Shown: positions 33,536-43,384, counted from the stretch's first letter. The stretch: DNA of 64,000 nucleotides from Zoogloea oleivorans (GCA_030157785.1 JAOAUC010000017.1:1-64000); one strand, 5' to 3'. Notes: generated from the sequence alone by a model not told the origin. A program made the numbers and translations.

Positions 33536-34390
33536 ATGCTGCGTCCGGATCGGGGGGCTTACTTGCGTTCGATGGCTAGTCGGGTCTGGCTCGTGGGAGA
33601 CGACCCGCAGATGATGGAAGTGCTTGAGGGGTGGCTGGCGCCGGCGGGTTACGCCTGCGAGCGTCTCGGCAGTGCCGATGCCGGAGCCCGTCTGGCGGCT
33701 GGTCGGCTGGGGGTCGAACGGGTTGTCCTTGATGCCTGCTCCCACTCGGCCTGTGGTGATTTGCTGCAGCCGCTCAAGGGCTCCGGTGTGCCGGTAACCA
33801 TGCTGGTCGAGGCGGAAGATCTGCCGATGATCGAGAGCGGCTTGCGCGCCGGTGCAGCCGGCTTCCTGGTCAAGCCCGTCGAGCCCCGCACGGTGCTGGC
33901 CGCGCTGGGCTTGCCCGGCGGCGAGGCGGCGGCGCAAGCCGGCGGCTACTTTCCGTTCCGGACCCTTGAGGATGTCAGCGGGCTGTCCCAGCTGGTGGCG
34001 GGTTTGTGTCCCGACCCGGAGTCGGTGCAGATCGCCCTTTCCGAATTGATGATCAATGCCGTCGAGCACGGCAACCTCGGCCTGGGTTTCGACCGCAAGG
34101 GCGAGTTGATGGTGATGGGCGGCTGGCGCAACGAGGTGGAGCGCCTGCTCGGCTTGCCGGAGCATGCGGCCCGCTTTGCCTTCCTGCGGGTTGAATGCCG
34201 GCCGCGGGAGATCCGTTTCCTGATCCGCGACCAGGGGCAGGGCTTTGATCCGACGCCCTATCTGAACCTCAATCCGGCCCGTTCCGTGGAGCCTCACGGT
34301 CGCGGGATTGCCATCGCCCGGATGCTGGCGTTTCCGGATCTGGTCTTCCTCGATGGTGGGCGCTGTGTAGAGGGCGTGGTGCGACGCTAG
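33536..34390 (+). CDS. Receiver-HATPase regulator (RsbW-like output), copy 1
   Basis: 284 residues from ATG 33536 (an alternative ATG at 33572 gives 272). The N-terminal receiver (about 14-130) keeps the DD pair (VWLVGDD), a phosphoacceptor Asp in VVLDACSHS and the KP motif (FLVKPVEP), but the Thr/Ser switch is replaced in TMLVEAED. The C-terminal domain is a GHKL ATPase of the anti-sigma type: N-box SELMINAVEHGNLG, D-x-G-x-G as DQGQGFD and GRGIA. There is no HisKA domain, so it is a response regulator whose output is probably a serine kinase or anti-sigma factor. It is a clear paralogue of the protein at 42479. Confidence 0.8.
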   Translation: MLRPDRGAYLRSMASRVWLVGDDPQMMEVLEGWLAPAGYACERLGSADAGARLAAGRLGVERVVLDACSHSACGDLLQPLKGSGVPVTMLVEAEDLPMIESGLRAGAAGFLVKPVEPRTVLAALGLPGGEAAAQAGGYFPFRTLEDVSGLSQLVAGLCPDPESVQIALSELMINAVEHGNLGLGFDRKGELMVMGGWRNEVERLLGLPEHAARFAFLRVECRPREIRFLIRDQGQGFDPTPYLNLNPARSVEPHGRGIAIARMLAFPDLVFLDGGRCVEGVVRR

Positions 34391-34424
34391 CGCTGTAAGT
34401 GTGGCAAGGCGCACCAGCCTTGAC

Positions 34425-34460
34425 GGAGCATAATATTAGTGTACTCTTATATTATGCTCC
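34425..34460. promoter_or_regulatory. 36-bp palindrome over the start of the RND operon
   Basis: Perfect 12-bp arms GGAGCATAATAT and ATATTATGCTCC are separated by 12 nt. A TTGACG -35-like hexamer begins at 34420 and the right arm contains the ATG at 34454, so a repressor bound here would block promoter and start codon. This is typical of TetR/MarR-type operators, but no regulator gene is adjacent. Confidence 0.7.
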
Positions 34461-35500
34461 GATTCCATTCTGCCCTGCCTGCGGCCCTTCTTGTCGCGGC
34501 CGCTTTCCTTCCCGCTGCCGTATTCGCCGCCGATTCCGCCGTGCCGACCGTGCAGCTCAGTGTGCAGGCTCGCGCCCGGACTTACTCCAGTGAAGCGACG
34601 ATAGAGGCGGTTCGTCAGGCCACCGTCGCGGCGCAGGTGCAGGGGCGTGTGCTGGAAACGCGGGTGGATGCCGGCGCCCGGGTGCGCCAAGGCGACATTC
34701 TGATGCGCATCGATACACGCGAGGCGGACCAGGGCGTGGCCGCTGCCAGTGCCAATGTGGCCGCCGCCCAGGCCCGCCTGGTGGATGCCCGCAACGCGCT
34801 GGAGCGCACACGCAGCCTGAAGGCGCGCAATTTTGTCAGCGGCTCGGCCCTCGATCAGGCCCAGGCCGCCTTCGATGCCGCGGCGGCCCAGCACAAGGCT
34901 GCTGAAGCCGGCCGCGCCCAGGCGGATGTTTCACGCGGTTTTGCCAGCGTTACCTCTCCACTTACCGGCGTCGTCGCCCAGCGTCTCACCGAAGTCGGCG
35001 AGATGGCCCAGCCCGGCCGGGCGCTGATGATCGTCTACGAACCCGGCGCCCTGCGCGCGGTGGCCGACGTGCCCCAGTCGCGGCTGGCCGAACTGGGCAA
35101 GGGTGGGTTGAAGGCAAGGATCGAGTTCCCCGAAACCGGGCGCTGGCTGGACGCCGCGTCAGTCATCGTGCTGCCCTCTGCCGATCCGCGTACCCACACG
35201 GCGCGGGTGCGCGTGAATCTGCCGGCCGACGCTGGCGGCGTGGTGCCGGGCATGGCAGCGCGGGTCCATTTTCTGCTCGGCGAGGCGCCGCGGCTGGCGG
35301 TGCCGGCGGCGGCAATCCTGCGCCGCGGCGAGTTGACCGGCGTGTATGTGGCTGACGGCAAGGGCGGCTTCAGCCTGCGCCAGCTGCGCGTCGGCAGCGT
35401 GCTGGAAGACGGCTCGGTCGAGGTGCTGGCCGGGCTGGCCGGCGGCGAAACGGTGGCTCTCGACCCGGTGCGTGCCGGTCTCGTTCGCCGGGCGCACTGA
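34454..35500 (+). CDS. RND efflux periplasmic adaptor (MFP)
   Basis: 348 residues from ATG 34454. A GTG at 34439 with GGAG 10 nt upstream would add five residues; the ATG has no Shine-Dalgarno and could be leaderless. A signal peptide (about 1-26) is followed by the lipoyl/barrel-sandwich half motifs (ATVAAQVQGRVLETRVDAG), a short coiled-coil hairpin (about 75-135), the second lipoyl half (ASVTSPLTGVVAQRL) and a beta-barrel domain. It bridges the inner-membrane pump to an outer-membrane channel, which is not in the window. The pump gene starts 3 nt later. Confidence 0.9.
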   Translation: MLRFHSALPAALLVAAAFLPAAVFAADSAVPTVQLSVQARARTYSSEATIEAVRQATVAAQVQGRVLETRVDAGARVRQGDILMRIDTREADQGVAAASANVAAAQARLVDARNALERTRSLKARNFVSGSALDQAQAAFDAAAAQHKAAEAGRAQADVSRGFASVTSPLTGVVAQRLTEVGEMAQPGRALMIVYEPGALRAVADVPQSRLAELGKGGLKARIEFPETGRWLDAASVIVLPSADPRTHTARVRVNLPADAGGVVPGMAARVHFLLGEAPRLAVPAAAILRRGELTGVYVADGKGGFSLRQLRVGSVLEDGSVEVLAGLAGGETVALDPVRAGLVRRAH

Positions 35501-35503
35501 GCC

Positions 35504-38500
35504 ATGGGAATCTCCGGACGCATCGCGGCGCTGTTCCAGCGCAACGCGCTTACCCCCCTGCTGGCCCTGGTGCTGATGCTCCTTGGTGTGTTCGCCACGA
35601 TCATCACACCAAAGGAAGAAGAGCCGCAGATCGACGTGACCATGGCCGACGTGATGGTGGCCTTTCCGGGCGCCTCGGCGAAGGACGTGGAGGCATTGGT
35701 CGCCCGCCCGGCCGAGCAGGTGCTGTCGCGCATCACCGGCATGGACCACGTCTATTCCGTATCGCGCCCCGGCATGGCGGTGATCACCGTGCAGTTCAAG
35801 GTGGGGGTGCCCAACCAGGACGCCATCCTGCGCCTGTACGACACCATCCACAGCCACCGGGACTGGATTTCGCCGGAGCTGGGGGTGGGCGAGCCGATCA
35901 TCAAGCCCAAGGGTATCGACGATGTACCGATTGTCGCGCTGACGCTGTGGACCCGCGATCCGGCCCGTTCGGCCTTCGAGCTGCAGCAAGTGGGGCGGGC
36001 CGTCGAACTGGAGCTCAAGCGGGTCAAGGGCACACGGGACGTGAGCACCATCGGCGGGCCCGGGCATGTGGTTCGGGTGTTGATGGACGCCGGGCGGATG
36101 AACGGCTTCGGCGTTACGCCGCAGGATTTGAAGGGCGCGCTGCTGCTCGCCAATGCGTCCCAGCCGAGCGGCACGCTGGCCAGCGGCAACCGGGAGGTGC
36201 TGGTGCAGACCGGCACCTACCTGGCCAGTGCCGATGATGTGCGGCGCCTGGTGGTGGGGGTGTCGGCCGGCAAGCCGGTGTACATGGCCGACGTGGCCAG
36301 CGTGGTGGATGGGCCGGACCAGCCGTCCCGCTACGTCTGGCATGGCCTCGGCAAGGCTTCGCCGGGGGCGGCGGAGGCCGGTAACGAGCGCTTTCCGGCG
36401 GTGACCCTGTCGATTTCCAAGAAGCCCGGCGAGAACGCCGCCGATGTGGCTGACGGGGTGATCCAGCGCATGGAAGCCCTGAAGGGCAGCATCGTGCCGG
36501 ACGGCGTCGAGGTGGCGGTGACCCGCAACTACGGCGCGACGGCCACCGAAAAAGCCGACAAGCTGATCGGCAAGCTGGTCTTTGCGACCTCGGCGGTGGT
36601 GTTGCTGGTGTTCTTCGCGCTGGGCCGGCGCGAGGCGGTGATCGTCGGTGCGGCGGTGACGCTGACGCTGGCGGCCACGCTGTTCGCTTCCTGGGCGTGG
36701 GGCTTCACCCTCAACCGGGTGAGTCTGTTTGCGCTGATTTTCTCCATCGGCATCCTGGTGGACGACGCCATCGTGGTCGTCGAGAACATCCATCGCTGGC
36801 ACGCGCTGGAGCCGGACAAACCCCTGTGGGAGCTGATCCCCAAGGCCGTGGACGAGGTTGGCGGGCCGACCATTCTGGCCACCTTCACGGTGATTGCGGC
36901 GCTGCTGCCGATGGCCTTCGTCAGCGGCCTGATGGGGCCCTACATGAGCCCGATCCCGATCAATTCGTCGATGGGCATGTTCATCTCGCTGGCGGTGGCT
37001 TTCATCGTCACGCCCTGGCTGGCCGGCAAGCTGATGAAGGGCGCAGGCCATGCCACAGCGGCAGGCGGCCACGCGCCGGACAAGCTGACGCAGAAGCTCG
37101 AAGCCCTGTTCCGCCGCATCATGACGCCGCTGCTCGACCCGCGCACCGGCGGGCGGGCGCGGGCCAAACTGTGGTTTGGCGTGTTGCTGGCAATCGTGCT
37201 GTCGGTGTCGCTGGCGGTGGTACAGCTTGTCGTGCTGAAGATGCTGCCCTTCGACAACAAGAGCGAATTCCAGGTGGTGCTCGACATGCCCGTCGGTACG
37301 CCGGTGGAGCGCACCGCCGAAGTGTTGCGCGAGATGGGCGACGAGCTGGCGAAGGTGGACGAGGTGACCGACTTCCAGGCCTACGCCGGCACCGCTGCGC
37401 CGATCAACTTCAACGGCCTGGTGCGCCAGTATTACCTGCGTGCCTTGCCGGAAATGGGCGACATCCAGGTGAACCTGGTGGACAAGCACCAGCGCAGCCG
37501 CAAGAGTCACCAGATTGCGATCTCGGTGCGTGATGCGGTTGCCGCCATTGCGAAAAAGCACGGCGGCAATGCCAAGGTGGTCGAAGTGCCGCCCGGCCCG
37601 CCGGTGCTGTCGCCCATTGTCGCCGAGGTGTACGGGCCGGATTACGCCGGTCAGGTGGCCGTGGCCGCCAAGGTGCGGGCGGCCTTCGAGGCGACGCCGG
37701 ACATTGTCGGCGTGGACGACACGGTGGACGAGGAGGCGCCCAAGCTGGTGCTGCGTGTCAATCAGGCCAAGGCGGCGCAACTGGGCGTGGCCCAGGCCGA
37801 CATCGTCGAGGTGGTGCGTCTGGCCCTCGGTGGCGAGAACGTCACCCCGGTGCATGGCGGCGACAACAAGTACGAGATCCCGGTGCGCCTCACTCTGCCA
37901 CCGGAGCGCCTGTCGAGCGTCGATCAACTTCTGCAGATGAAGGTGCGGGCGCGGGCGGCCGAAGCGGGCGGGGCGCTGGTGCCGGTGTCCGAGCTGGTCC
38001 AGGTGTTGCCGGTGACGCGCGAGCAGGTGATTTACCACAAGGACTTGCTGCCGGTGGTGTACGTGACCGGCGACATGGGCGGCAAGCTGGATTCACCGCT
38101 CTACGGCATGTTCGACATCCGTAGCCGCCTGAAGGATCTGCCGCTGGTCGGCGAGCGCCTGGGCGGCACGCTTGGCGAGTGGTTCATCCACCAGCCGGAC
38201 GACCCCTACGCCGGCTACGCCATCAAGTGGGACGGCGAGTGGCAGGTGACCTACGAGACTTTCCGCGACATGGGCGCCGCTTACGCGGTGGGGCTGATCC
38301 TGATCTACGTGCTGGTGGTGGCCCAGTTCAAGAGCTACCTGGTGCCGTTGATCATCATGGCGCCGATCCCGCTGACCCTCATCGGGGTGATGCCCGGCCA
38401 TGCCTTGCTGGGCAGCCAGTTCACCGCCACCAGCATGATCGGGATGATTGCGCTGGCCGGGATCATCGTGCGCAACTCGATCCTGCTGGTGGATTTCATC

Positions 38501-38764
38501 GACCAGCAGGTGGCCGCCGGCACGGCCCTGGCCGAGGCGACCATCCATGCCGCCGCCGTACGCGCCAAGCCCATCGGCCTGACCGGCCTGGCGGCGATGA
38601 TCGGGGCGATGTTCATCCTCGACGATCCGATCTTCAACGGGCTGGCGATCAGCATGATCTTCGGCGTGCTGGTGTCCACGCTGCTGACTCTCGTCGTGAT
38701 TCCGGTTCTTTACTTTGCGGCGAACCACAAGCGGCTTGCCGCCCAACAGGGAGTCTCCCCATGA
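35504..38764 (+). CDS. RND efflux pump, AcrB family inner-membrane transporter
   Basis: 1086 residues, typical for the family: a first membrane helix (about 14-33), a large periplasmic loop, a helix bundle, a second loop and a final helix bundle. The TM4 proton-relay region is recognisable in FALIFSIGILVDDAIVVVEN, with the paired acidic residues. The GxxxG-rich end (SMIGMIALAGIIVRNSILLV) is also typical. Drugs, solvents or biocides are likely substrates; HME-type metal signatures were not recognised. It overlaps the DUF2892 gene by 4 nt. Confidence 0.93.
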   Translation: MGISGRIAALFQRNALTPLLALVLMLLGVFATIITPKEEEPQIDVTMADVMVAFPGASAKDVEALVARPAEQVLSRITGMDHVYSVSRPGMAVITVQFKVGVPNQDAILRLYDTIHSHRDWISPELGVGEPIIKPKGIDDVPIVALTLWTRDPARSAFELQQVGRAVELELKRVKGTRDVSTIGGPGHVVRVLMDAGRMNGFGVTPQDLKGALLLANASQPSGTLASGNREVLVQTGTYLASADDVRRLVVGVSAGKPVYMADVASVVDGPDQPSRYVWHGLGKASPGAAEAGNERFPAVTLSISKKPGENAADVADGVIQRMEALKGSIVPDGVEVAVTRNYGATATEKADKLIGKLVFATSAVVLLVFFALGRREAVIVGAAVTLTLAATLFASWAWGFTLNRVSLFALIFSIGILVDDAIVVVENIHRWHALEPDKPLWELIPKAVDEVGGPTILATFTVIAALLPMAFVSGLMGPYMSPIPINSSMGMFISLAVAFIVTPWLAGKLMKGAGHATAAGGHAPDKLTQKLEALFRRIMTPLLDPRTGGRARAKLWFGVLLAIVLSVSLAVVQLVVLKMLPFDNKSEFQVVLDMPVGTPVERTAEVLREMGDELAKVDEVTDFQAYAGTAAPINFNGLVRQYYLRALPEMGDIQVNLVDKHQRSRKSHQIAISVRDAVAAIAKKHGGNAKVVEVPPGPPVLSPIVAEVYGPDYAGQVAVAAKVRAAFEATPDIVGVDDTVDEEAPKLVLRVNQAKAAQLGVAQADIVEVVRLALGGENVTPVHGGDNKYEIPVRLTLPPERLSSVDQLLQMKVRARAAEAGGALVPVSELVQVLPVTREQVIYHKDLLPVVYVTGDMGGKLDSPLYGMFDIRSRLKDLPLVGERLGGTLGEWFIHQPDDPYAGYAIKWDGEWQVTYETFRDMGAAYAVGLILIYVLVVAQFKSYLVPLIIMAPIPLTLIGVMPGHALLGSQFTATSMIGMIALAGIIVRNSILLVDFIDQQVAAGTALAEATIHAAAVRAKPIGLTGLAAMIGAMFILDDPIFNGLAISMIFGVLVSTLLTLVVIPVLYFAANHKRLAAQQGVSP

Positions 38765-38985
38765 GCCTGACCGTCAACCAGTTTGTCCGTGTCTTCGCCG
38801 GTTCCTTTGTGCTGATCTCGCTGGCCCTCGGGGTGGAGGGCAGTCCGCTTTTTGTCAGCAGTAAATTCCTGTGGTTTACGGCCTTTGTGGGGGCCAACCT
38901 GCTGCAGAGCGGCTTTACCCGGTTTTGCCCGCTGGAAAGCGTGCTGCGCAAGTTCGGCGTGAAGGATGGGCCGGGCTGCAACTGA
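38761..38985 (+). CDS. Small DUF2892 membrane protein
   Basis: 74 residues, overlapping the pump stop as ATGA. The sequence MSLTVNQFVRVFAGSFVLIS starts a two-helix membrane protein ending with the family's C-terminal NLLQSGFTRFCPLE and FGVKDGPGC. Members are often found fused or adjacent to rhodanese or transport genes (YgaP-type); function is unknown. Its two Cys are conserved in the family. Co-translation with the pump suggests an accessory role. Confidence 0.85.
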   Translation: MSLTVNQFVRVFAGSFVLISLALGVEGSPLFVSSKFLWFTAFVGANLLQSGFTRFCPLESVLRKFGVKDGPGCN

Positions 38986-39006
38986 CTTTTGTGGCATGAC
39001 AATGTC

Positions 39007-39023
39007 TGAGGGAAAACCCCTCA
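39007..39023 (+). other. Hairpin after the RND operon
   Basis: TGAGGG/CCCTCA 6-bp stem with a 5-nt loop lies 22 nt after the DUF2892 stop and before the histidine kinase gene. No U-tract follows; it may be a weak terminator or simply RNA structure. Confidence 0.3.
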
Positions 39024-39056
39024 AGCTTTGAGGCTGCGGGCCGTTCACCACGCGTG

Positions 39057-42000
39057 ATGAGCCCGAGCCCTGCGTCCCCACTGAGAATCCGCCTTGCTGC
39101 CTGGCGAGGCAGTTGCCTGCTGCGTGCGCAGGGGCACTGGTTTGCCATTGCTCTGGGCCTCGGTTTTCTCGTCACTGCCTGGGGCTGGTGGCATCTGCGT
39201 GCCCATGAAGCTGAACTCGATCAGGTACGCCATGCGGCTGCCGCCGATAGCCTGGAGCACCATCTCGCCGAGCGGCTCGGCAAGGTGGATTTCATCCTGC
39301 GCGGTGTGGCGGGGTTGTTTGGCGCCCAGAATCTGGTCGAGCGGCGGGAGTTTGAGACTTACGTTGCCGGACTGAAGCCAACCGATGCGCTGCCGGAAGT
39401 CCTGGCTATCGGACTGCTCCGGCGTGTCGAGGTGGCTCGCGTCGAGGCCGTCGAGGCCGTGCTGTCGGCGAGCTATGACCGGGAAATCCATATTTATCCC
39501 AAGCCGGATCCGGCGCGGGTCAAGGACACCTTTCCGATTTCATATGTGTGGCCCCTGGACTCCCAGACCCGCGGTGTGATCGGTTTCGACGGATACAGCG
39601 AGCCCAATCGTCGCCTTGCAATAGACCTTGCCATCAACTCCGGCGCGATGGCCATGACCCCGCCGGTCACATTGCGTGCGCTGGAAACCGGGCAGAGCGT
39701 ACGTGGCGTGCTGCTTTACCGGGTGGCCCGCTCGGCGGACGATGAGCTGAGTGTGTCGGTGGGGCCGGAAGGCCTGGTAGGCCTCGGGATCAGCGTCGGA
39801 ACCCTGTTCGACGACGTGCGCAGTGCCTCTATTGCCGGATATGGATTGCGGGTGGCCGACGTGACCGGTGAGGTGCCGCTTCCTCTTTACGGTGAGGAGG
39901 GGGCCGTGGAGTCGGAGGCGGTCGTGGTTCGTCAGGTCCGCTTTGGCGATCGGGAGTGGCGCCTCTCGGTGATGGCGCCGCCCTCCGATGGCGAGATCGC
40001 GGCCTCGACGTTGGCAGGCTTGGGCGGATTGCTGGCAAGCGGCCTGGTGGCCTTCAGTCTGGCGACGTTGTCGGGGCAGCAAAGGCGTGCCGAGCGTATC
40101 GCCGAAGCGATGACTGTCGAGTTGCGTGGCAGCGAGAAACGTTTCGAGCTGGCGGTGTCGGCGACCGATGAAGGTATCTGGGAGTGGCGGGCAGGCATGG
40201 CCCGAGTTTTCCTGTCTCCCCGCTGCGACCGTTTGCTGGGCTATCCCGAACAGGGCCTGCCGCGCAGTGCGCGGGGCATTCTGCGGTCAATGGCGCGCCC
40301 GGTGCGGCGTGAGTTTCTGCAGGCTTTTCGCCGCCATACGCGAGGTCAGGGGCCGCTGGACTGCGTCTTGCCGCTCCGTCGTATCGACGGCAGCCTGGGC
40401 TGGTTTCATCTGGCCGGAAAAACAGAGTTCGATACCGCCGGCCACCCCCTGCGCACGGCGGGTGCCGCTTCAGACGTCACCGCCCTGCGCCGTGCCCAGC
40501 AGGCCGTTATCGATTCTCATGCCAAGCTGGATGCGTTGTATCGGCATGCCTCCCTGGGTATGGCCCTGGTGGATAGCGCCGGACGCTACCTGCAGGCCAA
40601 CGAGGCTTTCTGCCAGATCAGCGGCTATTCTGAAGAAGAGTTGCTCAGTAGTGCCTGCCCGTCCCTGAGTCCGCCCGAATATGCCAGTCAGGATGCGCGG
40701 GCGGTAGTTGAAGCGTGTCTGGGCGCGCCGACCTGTGCTTACGAGAAGGAGTTTGTCCGCAAGAACGGCGCGAGGGTGCCAGTGGTGGTGACCACCACGA
40801 TGGTGAGCGGTAGCGACGGCGATCGCTGGGTGATCGTCGAGGACGTCACGGTCCGCAAGGTGGAGCAGCAGGCCATCCAGGAGGCCCATGCGACCAACGA
40901 GTCGCTGATCGAAGCCATGCCCGACATGTTGTTCCAGCTGGACGGGGCGATGCGCATCATCCGCTACCACGCCGGCAGCCGGGAGGATCTGTCGATGCCG
41001 CCGGAGGCTTTCCTGGGCAAGCGTCTTGACGAATCCCTGTCGCCGGACATGGCGCGCCGCTTTGGCGCGGCAGCGCTGGCGGCTTCCCGTAGCGGTCAGT
41101 TGCAGCGGATCGAGTATTCATCCCGTCGCGGTGGTGGCGAACGGCACTTTGAAGCCCGCTTTCGCGCCGTGCGCACGGGCGGCGCCCTGTCAGTGATCCG
41201 TGACGTGACGGAGAGGAAGGAGGCCGAACTGGCCTTGCGGGAAAGTGAAGCCCGCTGGCAGTTCGCGCTGGATGGCGCCGGCGATGGCGTGTGGGACTGG
41301 AACATCGTTACCGGCAAGGTCTTTCGATCGCCACGCTGGCTGCACATGCTGGGCTACGCCGACGGTGAGCTGGCGGAGGGTATCGATGACTGGGCTATTC
41401 GCGTGCATCCGGATGATCTGGTTGCAGTGCTGGCTGCCCAGGATGCCCATTTGAGCGGTGAAAGCCCCATGTTCATGCATGAAGTCCGGCTGCGCTGCAA
41501 GAACGGCAACTACAAGTGGATCCTGGCCCGGGGGCTGGTGGTGGAGCGGGATGACAACGGGCGCCCGCTGCGCATGATCGGCACCCAGAGCGACATTGAC
41601 GAGGCCAAGGCCCGGGAGGCCCAGATACTCGATCACAACCTCAACCTGGCCAGCCTGGTGGCGGCCCGCACGCAGGATCTCCAGGCCGCCAAGGAGGCTG
41701 CCGAGGCGGCCAACGAGGCCAAGTCGGCCTTCCTTGCCAACATGTCCCACGAACTGCGCACGCCGATGCACGGGGTGCTCAGCTATGCCCGTCTCGGCGA
41801 AACCCGGGTGGCCCAGGCGGGGCACGAGAAGCTGCGCAGCTACTTCCACCGGATCCGCATCAGTGGCGAGCGCCTGCTGCTGCTCGTCAACGACTTGCTC
41901 GATCTGGCCAAGTTCGAGGCCGGGAGGATGGTCCTGAACATGGGGCCAATGCGCCTCAATGCGCTGGTGCAGGACATCATTCATGAGTTTGATGCCTTGC

Positions 42001-42482
42001 TTCATGCGCGGCAGCTGCACGTCGAATTCGAACAGGAGCCCGGCATGCCGGATATTTCGGGTGATGCGGCGCGGATCGGCCAGGTGGTGCGCAACCTGCT
42101 CTCCAATGCGGCCAAGTTCACGCCGGAAGGGAGGGGTATCCATATCAGCCTGGCGACGACAGTGCTGGAAGGGCGTGATGGCGGGGGCGTGGCAGGCGCG
42201 CCTGCGGTACGCCTCAGCATTTCGGACGAAGGGGTCGGCATTCCCCCGGAGGAACTCGACGCTGTTTTCGACAAGTTTGTGCAAAGCAGTCGCACCCGTA
42301 CCGGTGCCGGTGGAACGGGGCTCGGGCTGGCAATCTGCCAGGAGATCGTCGATGCGCACCGGGGCCGGATCATGGCCCGCAACAACGCTGCTGGCGGGGC
42401 GGAATTCATAGTTGTTTTGCCGCTGGGCAAGGTCCAGGAGCGCCTGTTTCCGGCGCTGACGGCACAAGGAGAAAGTGTATGA
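39057..42482 (+). CDS. CHASE-PAS histidine kinase
   Basis: 1141 residues from the ATG at 39057 (a GTG one codon earlier is possible). Order: membrane helix (about 24-43), periplasmic CHASE domain (about 70-270, with FDGYSEPNRR), second membrane helix (about 320-342), four PAS/PAC domains (about 355-860), HisKA with FLANMSHELRTPMHG (phospho-His about 898) and HATPase with NLLSNAAKF, DEGVGIP and GTGLGLAI. It senses a small molecule through CHASE and redox or ligand cues through PAS. It overlaps the next gene by 4 nt and has no receiver of its own, so the receiver-HATPase and receiver-PP2C proteins downstream are its probable targets. Confidence 0.92.
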   Translation: MSPSPASPLRIRLAAWRGSCLLRAQGHWFAIALGLGFLVTAWGWWHLRAHEAELDQVRHAAAADSLEHHLAERLGKVDFILRGVAGLFGAQNLVERREFETYVAGLKPTDALPEVLAIGLLRRVEVARVEAVEAVLSASYDREIHIYPKPDPARVKDTFPISYVWPLDSQTRGVIGFDGYSEPNRRLAIDLAINSGAMAMTPPVTLRALETGQSVRGVLLYRVARSADDELSVSVGPEGLVGLGISVGTLFDDVRSASIAGYGLRVADVTGEVPLPLYGEEGAVESEAVVVRQVRFGDREWRLSVMAPPSDGEIAASTLAGLGGLLASGLVAFSLATLSGQQRRAERIAEAMTVELRGSEKRFELAVSATDEGIWEWRAGMARVFLSPRCDRLLGYPEQGLPRSARGILRSMARPVRREFLQAFRRHTRGQGPLDCVLPLRRIDGSLGWFHLAGKTEFDTAGHPLRTAGAASDVTALRRAQQAVIDSHAKLDALYRHASLGMALVDSAGRYLQANEAFCQISGYSEEELLSSACPSLSPPEYASQDARAVVEACLGAPTCAYEKEFVRKNGARVPVVVTTTMVSGSDGDRWVIVEDVTVRKVEQQAIQEAHATNESLIEAMPDMLFQLDGAMRIIRYHAGSREDLSMPPEAFLGKRLDESLSPDMARRFGAAALAASRSGQLQRIEYSSRRGGGERHFEARFRAVRTGGALSVIRDVTERKEAELALRESEARWQFALDGAGDGVWDWNIVTGKVFRSPRWLHMLGYADGELAEGIDDWAIRVHPDDLVAVLAAQDAHLSGESPMFMHEVRLRCKNGNYKWILARGLVVERDDNGRPLRMIGTQSDIDEAKAREAQILDHNLNLASLVAARTQDLQAAKEAAEAANEAKSAFLANMSHELRTPMHGVLSYARLGETRVAQAGHEKLRSYFHRIRISGERLLLLVNDLLDLAKFEAGRMVLNMGPMRLNALVQDIIHEFDALLHARQLHVEFEQEPGMPDISGDAARIGQVVRNLLSNAAKFTPEGRGIHISLATTVLEGRDGGGVAGAPAVRLSISDEGVGIPPEELDAVFDKFVQSSRTRTGAGGTGLGLAICQEIVDAHRGRIMARNNAAGGAEFIVVLPLGKVQERLFPALTAQGESV

Positions 42483-43384
42483 GCGTGGCGAAGATTCTGG
42501 TGGTGGACGATGAGCCGTTCAATCTGGATATCGTCGGGGAGTACCTGGACGAGATGGATTTCGACCTGGTGATGGTGGAGTCGGGTGAGGCGGCCTGGGA
42601 TGCGTTGTGCGAGCCCGAGTCGAACTTCGATCTGGTTCTGCTCGACCGCATGATGCCGGGCATGGACGGCATCATGCTGCTCCGGAACATCAAGGCCGAC
42701 GAGCGGCTGCGATCGATCCCGGTGATCATGCAGACAGCTGCCACGTCGCCCGAGCAGGTTCGCGAGGGGCTGGCGGCCGGAGCGTTCTACTACCTGACCA
42801 AGCCTTTCGAGGGCGAGGCACTGCAGACCATCATTCGCTCTGCCCTCGACGACATGCGTACGCGGCGCGAGCTGAATGCCAATCTGGCAGGTCACGCCCA
42901 CGCGCTATCGTGCATCACCCAGGGAGAGTTCTCCATCCGCACCCTTGAGGAGGCGCGGTCGCTGGCATCTTTCATTGCCCTGCTGGGGCCGCAGCCGGAA
43001 ACCCTGGCCATGGGCTTGTCGGAATTGCTGGTGAATGGCGTGGAACACGGCAACCTGGGCATCGACTTTGCCGAGAAAAGTCGCCTGCGCGAGGCCGATC
43101 GGTGGGAGGAGGAGGTTGCCCATCGCCTGGCCCTGCCCGAGAACCGGCGCAAGGCGGTGCGTCTGCGGGTGCGCGGCGATGAGACCCGCTGGGTGTTCGA
43201 GATCAGCGATGACGGGTCGGGCTTCGACTGGCGGCGTTTTCTCGATTTCGATCCGGAGCGCGCCTTTGCGCCCAACGGACGCGGCATTGCCCTGTCGCGC
43301 CAGCTTTCCTTTGATAGCCTGACTTATCTGCCTCCGGGAAACCAGGTCGTGGTGACCGTTGTAAAGGGCGGGGGCCGGTCGTGA
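42479..43384 (+). CDS. Receiver-HATPase regulator (RsbW-like output), copy 2
   Basis: 301 residues, starting within the kinase stop (ATGA). A complete receiver (1-125: VVDDEP, phosphoacceptor Asp56 in LLDRMMPGMDG, Thr in MQTAAT and Lys in LTKPFEG) is joined to a GHKL ATPase of the RsbW/SpoIIAB type: SELLVNGVEHGNLG, DDGSGFD and NGRGIALSRQL. A phosphorelay would therefore control a serine-kinase or anti-sigma activity. Its likely substrate, a STAS-domain anti-anti-sigma protein, is not encoded in the window. The downstream PP2C protein could reverse its action. Confidence 0.88.
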   Translation: MSVAKILVVDDEPFNLDIVGEYLDEMDFDLVMVESGEAAWDALCEPESNFDLVLLDRMMPGMDGIMLLRNIKADERLRSIPVIMQTAATSPEQVREGLAAGAFYYLTKPFEGEALQTIIRSALDDMRTRRELNANLAGHAHALSCITQGEFSIRTLEEARSLASFIALLGPQPETLAMGLSELLVNGVEHGNLGIDFAEKSRLREADRWEEEVAHRLALPENRRKAVRLRVRGDETRWVFEISDDGSGFDWRRFLDFDPERAFAPNGRGIALSRQLSFDSLTYLPPGNQVVVTVVKGGGRS

